Shown piece after piece: positions 62,101 through 64,000 of a stretch of 64,000 nt of DNA (positions within the stretch are counted from its first letter, which is position 1; each line of letters opens with the position of its first letter). Made by a program: the position numbers and the translations under genes. Source of the stretch: Apostichopus californicus (lineage: Eukaryota; Echinodermata; Holothuroidea; Aspidochirotida; Stichopodidae); contig JAIPMN010001622.1 in the NCBI GenBank assembly GCA_020650975.1, positions 1 to 64,000 of the forward strand, given 5' to 3'. The notes under the pieces were generated by a model, which saw nothing but the letters and a program-made list of their open reading frames with translations, was not told the origin of the DNA and searched no databases.

Positions 62101-63733
62101 TCCTCATCACTATCTGGAGGGGGTGGGTTTCGCCTCTGAGGGGACCTGCTGGGGGAGGCTCCTGGTCTAGGAGGGAGATCAGGAGCACTACAAGGAAAGA
62201 AAACACCATGTTAAGCCTGCTAATCCTTTACGCTAATCCTCCTCTTTTCTACCAATCCATTTTCCCTCCTCTTGCTTATGGTGTAGAAGTCATGTTTACT
62301 AATCCAACATTCATGTCGACTGAATCTGTCCCCATCTGTTAACCACTCCTGGTCTATATGTTCACTTGAACACTGTCTTGTACATGTTATGTTATGGTAG
62401 CTGGAACACTAATAACAGTCAGGTTTTGCAGGTTAGAAAGAGAAGAATTTCCAAAACCTTTTGTTAGTGCAATAGATCTCTATTGTAACACTGCTATCTT
62501 CAACAGAGATTTAATTAGGGGACTAACAAGAGGTTTCAGCAACACAATTAAGCCAATGATTGTTATTCACTGATTCTTGTAGAAGACGATATCATTTCAT
62601 GTTGATGACTTACCCCAGCCGTGGTGAGTCCTATAGGAGAATATGAGAAAACCAAAGAGTTCTAAAACACCACAAAGAAGACATAAATTTGTATACATAG
62701 TCAATATTTGATACATTGCCCACTTATGGATATTACAGTAGTTGTAAAACACAGTATGCATACGTAGCTTACTATGCCACAATGGAGAAAACTAACAAGG
62801 AACTATCAAATAAAAGTGACACAGAGGCACAATGCTGTAAATTACCAACCAGTTTGATAGTTATTTCTTTGAAGTATCAATCTTGATTTGATTTATAAAT
62901 GAAAACTTTGCCAAGGATATACCAGTCACTCACATTTACAAAGTGCTTGCAAGGTTTTGGATTATGTCTCCTAACCATTTCATTTTGTGCCTTCAACTCG
63001 TTCTGTGTTCGCTGTAAGAACTTTAGCCACACAAGCCCTCGAGTATAAAATGGTACTAGCTTTTTGAGTTAATGTGTATGAAAGCTAGATGTTTAAATAG
63101 TGTTTGACTCTACAAACCATAACATGAATATTCAGCCTTTACCTGTCAGGGATCACCTGTCCTACTATACATATGCAATATATGCAATGCATATGCAATA
63201 AATGCAATGCATATGCACTATATGCAATGCATATGCACTATATGCAATGCATATGCAATATAGTAGTGAAAGTGATTTATTTTCACTAATTGGTGAAAAC
63301 TAATTGTTGGTTAATTCCTGCTAATATAGCATCTCTTTGTTCTAGGAAAAACATCTGACAATATTCACAAAGAATACTCATAGCATGTTTGAATGTTAAA
63401 TTAGTAAATGAAACAAACTTCCTTAAAGTAAAAATGAAAAAAAGGAACTGGAGGAGGTAGTAATGGGTATTAACCGCCAAGGATTTACCAGAACATACAC
63501 AGAGAAAGGAGAAACAAGGAATTGCTGTCTGAAAACACTGCAGCTTCTGAGGGTTTTGCCTCATGGGCCTCCACCTGGGCTCTTTACCCTTGGTGACCCC
63601 CTGCACCCTAATGGACTCTTTCCCCTTGGTGACCCCTAATTTGTCATGATGTGACTTACCAGATTTAGTGGGACTCTCGATGGTATTGGAGGGGGCGCAT
63701 CATCGTCATTTGGAGGTGCTAAATAATTATCTT
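49998..63733 (-). CDS. SLP-76/BLNK-family SH2 adaptor, 3' eleven exons (5' end beyond window)
   Basis: In transcription order the exons are 63733-63660, 62630-62614, 62187-62100, 58915-58885, 58382-58333, 57937-57904, 56985-56455, 55294-55242, 53613-53515, 51856-51707 and 50105-49998. All have GT-AG borders, phases agree, and together they give 410 residues plus a stop. Order of parts: DNYLAPPND; SH3-ligand-like DLPPRPG; acidic EEEYVVPTP; EDLYLPPKDP; ETYELPNQ; about 180 residues of Pro-rich linker; and a complete SH2 domain from CDWFHETLSREEA through FVVRSS (phosphotyrosine-binding Arg at 51838-51836), KIRNLQIGI, KKYALG and FASVRELIDYHR, ending RPVLIS. SLP-76, BLNK and CLNK share this layout: Tyr sites bind SH2 proteins, Pro motifs bind SH3 proteins, and a C-terminal SH2 lies near the end. 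They are cytosolic scaffolds downstream of Syk-type kinases. I cannot say which paralogue this is, nor whether an N-terminal SAM domain exists. Confidence 0.88.
50106..51706 (-). other. Adaptor last intron
   Basis: It carries a 3'-end LINE fragment in the gene's own orientation (50513-50905). The remainder is without recognised content. Confidence 0.7.
50513..50905 (-). mobile_element. CR1/L2-like LINE, 5'-truncated 3' end
   Basis: The minus strand encodes DLHWLPVNARIDYKILILVF, then RALKYGTPNI, TRTFGDSSFCYSAPHL and FKRAIKTYLF, the typical C-terminus of a LINE reverse-transcriptase protein. A TATATAGCGC-type end and a (TAA)n-rich tail follow. Only the last 400 bp remain. The coding stretch is open from start to stop. 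Confidence 0.85.
51707..51856 (-). CDS. Adaptor SH2 exon B (phosphotyrosine pocket)
   Basis: This 150-bp, phase 0 exon encodes EGTFVVRSSTKNHAFPYTLQ, LFYKGKIRNLQIGIREDKKY and ALGAMKDGET. FVVRSS is the FLVR-type motif. The stretches NLQI and YALG resemble SLP-76 and BLNK respectively. Confidence 0.92.
51857..53514 (-). other. Adaptor intron between SH2 exons A and B
   Basis: It contains an antisense LINE fragment (52696-53092). No other content recognised. Confidence 0.7.
52696..53092 (+). mobile_element. CR1/L2-like LINE, 5'-truncated 3' end
   Basis: The plus strand encodes VLLLTFKCIHGIAPHYLCEL through YGERSFKYSSTLLWDKLPLN and FKTVLKTHLF, then a stop, a 3' UTR with TTGCGCTATATAAGAAC, and a (TTA)n tail. 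It is a different subfamily from the one at 50513, with the same general 3' design. Confidence 0.85.
53515..53613 (-). CDS. Adaptor SH2 exon A
   Basis: This 99-bp, phase 0 exon encodes VSRVNENSLSNCDWFHETLS and REEATTALLKYRE, the opening of the SH2 domain (W-[FY] start and helix A). The donor GTTGGT is weaker than consensus. A nearby GTGAGG would break the frame. Confidence 0.88.
53614..55241 (-). other. Adaptor intron upstream of SH2 exon A
   Basis: It contains a 78-bp-period duplication (54727-54872) and a degenerate pair near 54990-55130 sharing GAGCTCAACCCTG-like words. No genes seen. Confidence 0.65.
54727..54872. repeat. Tandem duplication, ~68-bp unit, two copies
   Basis: CAACTTTCCATAGCTGTTTT...TAATGGTGTTGATT occurs at 54727-54795 and again at 54805-54872 with few differences. 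Confidence 0.9.
55242..55294 (-). CDS. 53-bp adaptor linker exon
   Basis: The borders are CCTCAACAG and GTAAGT. It encodes SYTPDLPKPMVPNTSRP, continuing the proline-rich linker in frame between the large linker exon and the SH2 exons. Confidence 0.83.
55295..56454 (-). other. Adaptor linker intron
   Basis: It includes a C-rich run at 55621-55640 (T-rich just after) and otherwise nothing recognised. A short plus-strand frame starting ATGGCGGATCAAAAC near 55684 has no support as a gene. Confidence 0.65.
56455..56985 (-). CDS. Adaptor proline-rich linker exon
   Basis: At 531 bp this is the largest adaptor exon seen here, from the acceptor TTTCTCTTTCAG to the donor GTAAGT. The product is dominated by Pro, Ser, Arg and Asn, with many PxxP runs such as PLPKPPMPKTP, QPPLPPSN and PLPPRHPSLPPNP. 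It is likely unstructured and SH3-binding, the role this region plays in SLP-76 (Gads and PLC-gamma) and BLNK (Grb2, Vav). The antisense Gly-rich reading frames over this stretch are shadows of it. Confidence 0.87.
57280..57605 (+). mobile_element. LINE reverse-transcriptase remnant, internally deleted
   Basis: The plus strand encodes VKYLGLLIDDKLSCKQHID, then YYSLVCSKISYGVEFY joined directly to FKRKLKAHLIENY and a stop. These are RT-domain and C-terminal pieces brought together by deletion. The tail has GAAATGAATGAAATG. It lies antisense in an adaptor intron. Confidence 0.65.
57904..57937 (-). CDS. 34-bp adaptor exon with Tyr motif 4 (YELP)
   Basis: The acceptor is TTTCTTCTAG and the donor GTAAGA. 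It encodes CNETYELPNQN and shares its last codon with the linker exon. It is the fourth Tyr module in the chain. Confidence 0.82.
58333..58382 (-). CDS. Adaptor exon with Tyr motif 3 (YLPP), tandem acceptor
   Basis: It encodes DEDLYLPPKDPIEADD and ends at GTGAGT. The acceptor is a TAGTAG tandem. Using the first AG gives the 50-bp exon, with Val at the junction. Using the second gives a 47-bp exon (to 58379) without that residue. Both keep frame. Confidence 0.83.
58885..58915 (-). CDS. 31-bp adaptor exon with Tyr motif 2 (YVVP)
   Basis: The acceptor is TTTCTATACAG and the donor GTATAT. It encodes EEEYVVPTPQ, a Tyr preceded by acidic residues, as expected for a Syk/Src-type substrate, with Pro at +3. 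Confidence 0.83.
61480..61830. repeat. Tandem repeat, ~62-bp unit, about five copies
   Basis: Units contain CATCTGTCACACTGTGACA and CATCCATCACAGAATCCTGG, best preserved from 61500 to 61740 and decaying to the right. Confidence 0.92.
62010..62080. repeat. ACACAGACAA-type low-complexity repeat
   Basis: Repeated CAGACAAACA words sit 20-90 bp downstream of an adaptor exon donor, in transcription order. Confidence 0.85.
62100..62187 (-). CDS. Adaptor exon with SH3-ligand-like proline motif
   Basis: This 88-bp exon lies between the acceptor TTTCCTTGTAG and the donor GTAAGC. It encodes SAPDLPPRPGASPSRSPQRR and NPPPPDSDEE. LPPRPG fits a proline-rich SH3 ligand. The acidic end runs on into the next Tyr exon. 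Confidence 0.85.
62614..62630 (-). CDS. 17-bp adaptor microexon
   Basis: The borders are TTCTCCTATAG and GTAAGT, and it encodes DSPRLG with the last codon shared. Skipping it would shift the frame, so it should be constitutive or switch the protein off. Phase agrees on both sides. Confidence 0.75.
62631..63659 (-). other. Adaptor intron upstream of the 17-bp microexon
   Basis: It contains the 20-bp-unit ATGCATATGCA array (63169-63262). The rest is AT-rich without recognised content. Confidence 0.65.
63169..63262. repeat. 20-bp tandem array carrying ATGCATATGCA
   Basis: Nearly five units of a 20-bp repeat. ATGCATATGCA[AC] falls at 63187, 63207, 63227 and 63247, exactly 20 bp apart. Confidence 0.93.
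63660..63733 (-). CDS. Adaptor exon with Tyr motif 1 (YLAP)
   Basis: This 74-bp exon ends at the donor GTAAGT and encodes DNYLAPPNDDDAPPPIPSRV plus PLNL. DNYLAP followed by acidic residues resembles the BLNK DNYIVP site. The first two bases complete a codon begun in an exon outside the window. The acceptor reads TAGAAG, so a 3-bp shift to 63730 is also possible. Confidence 0.85.
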
Positions 63734-64000
63734 CTAGAAAAGTTAAAAATAAAATTGGTTGAAGTAAAGATCAAACACTGGTACATGGTAGCTTGAAATA
63801 TATCAGAATGGTAGCGCTCTCACCCTCACAAATTAATTAGTTGCCATCTTGTCAGGAGAAGAAATTATTTAAGATGTATTCAAATATAAAAAATCTAATT
63901 GTAAAAGACTAGAAAACATTGATAACAAATGTTACTGAACGGCTGGGTGTGACCATTCCCTGTTAGATGTCTCTTAGTAAAACAAGTTCAAAAATGTAAA

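Noticed and set aside
63169-63262. Evenly spaced repeats that look like a small CRISPR array
   Set aside because: Units are contiguous with no unique spacers, and the genome is eukaryotic.

Overview
The window is eukaryotic, AT-rich, intron-rich DNA with many small interspersed and tandem repeats. The two protein genes match animal families, and the repeat set (hAT MITEs, CR1/L2-like LINE tails, a tRNA-derived SINE, solo-LTR-like repeats) suits a marine invertebrate. An invertebrate deuterostome such as an echinoderm is my best guess. That guess rests on general look and gene content, not on a diagnostic marker.

Layout: bases 1-2150 are intergenic. From about 2150 to 41430 the plus strand carries a nine-coding-exon gene that I identify as the CCDC142 orthologue. 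Every exon junction keeps frame and the summed CDS is 1,011 codons including the stop. Its two largest introns are about 13.3 and 12.6 kb. They hold a hAT MITE with an LTR-like repeat nested inside it, a second copy of that LTR-like repeat, tandem arrays, and three copies of a second hAT family (the third copy is in a later intron). Two minisatellites lie in introns near the 3' end of the gene.

Bases 41127-49997 are an intergenic stretch with a G-rich tract, a MITE with inverted ends, an 82-bp near-perfect palindrome and a SINE. From 49998 to beyond the right edge the minus strand carries the 3' part of a second gene, convergent with the first. Eleven small exons join in frame into 410 residues: four separated Tyr motifs (YLAP, YVVP, YLPP, YELP), a long proline-rich linker, and a complete C-terminal SH2 domain. 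This is the architecture of the SLP-76/BLNK/CLNK adaptor family. The N-terminus lies outside the window. Three LINE fragments sit in its introns.

The two genes have no obvious functional link. The adaptor would collect kinases and effectors downstream of tyrosine-kinase receptors, while CCDC142 is a conserved protein of unknown role. The best leads are the modular adaptor gene (one Tyr motif per short exon, a 17-bp microexon, a tandem acceptor), a candidate PP1-docking motif in CCDC142, the long palindromes, and an evenly spaced array resembling POU dimer sites in an adaptor intron. No wholly novel multi-gene system is evident.
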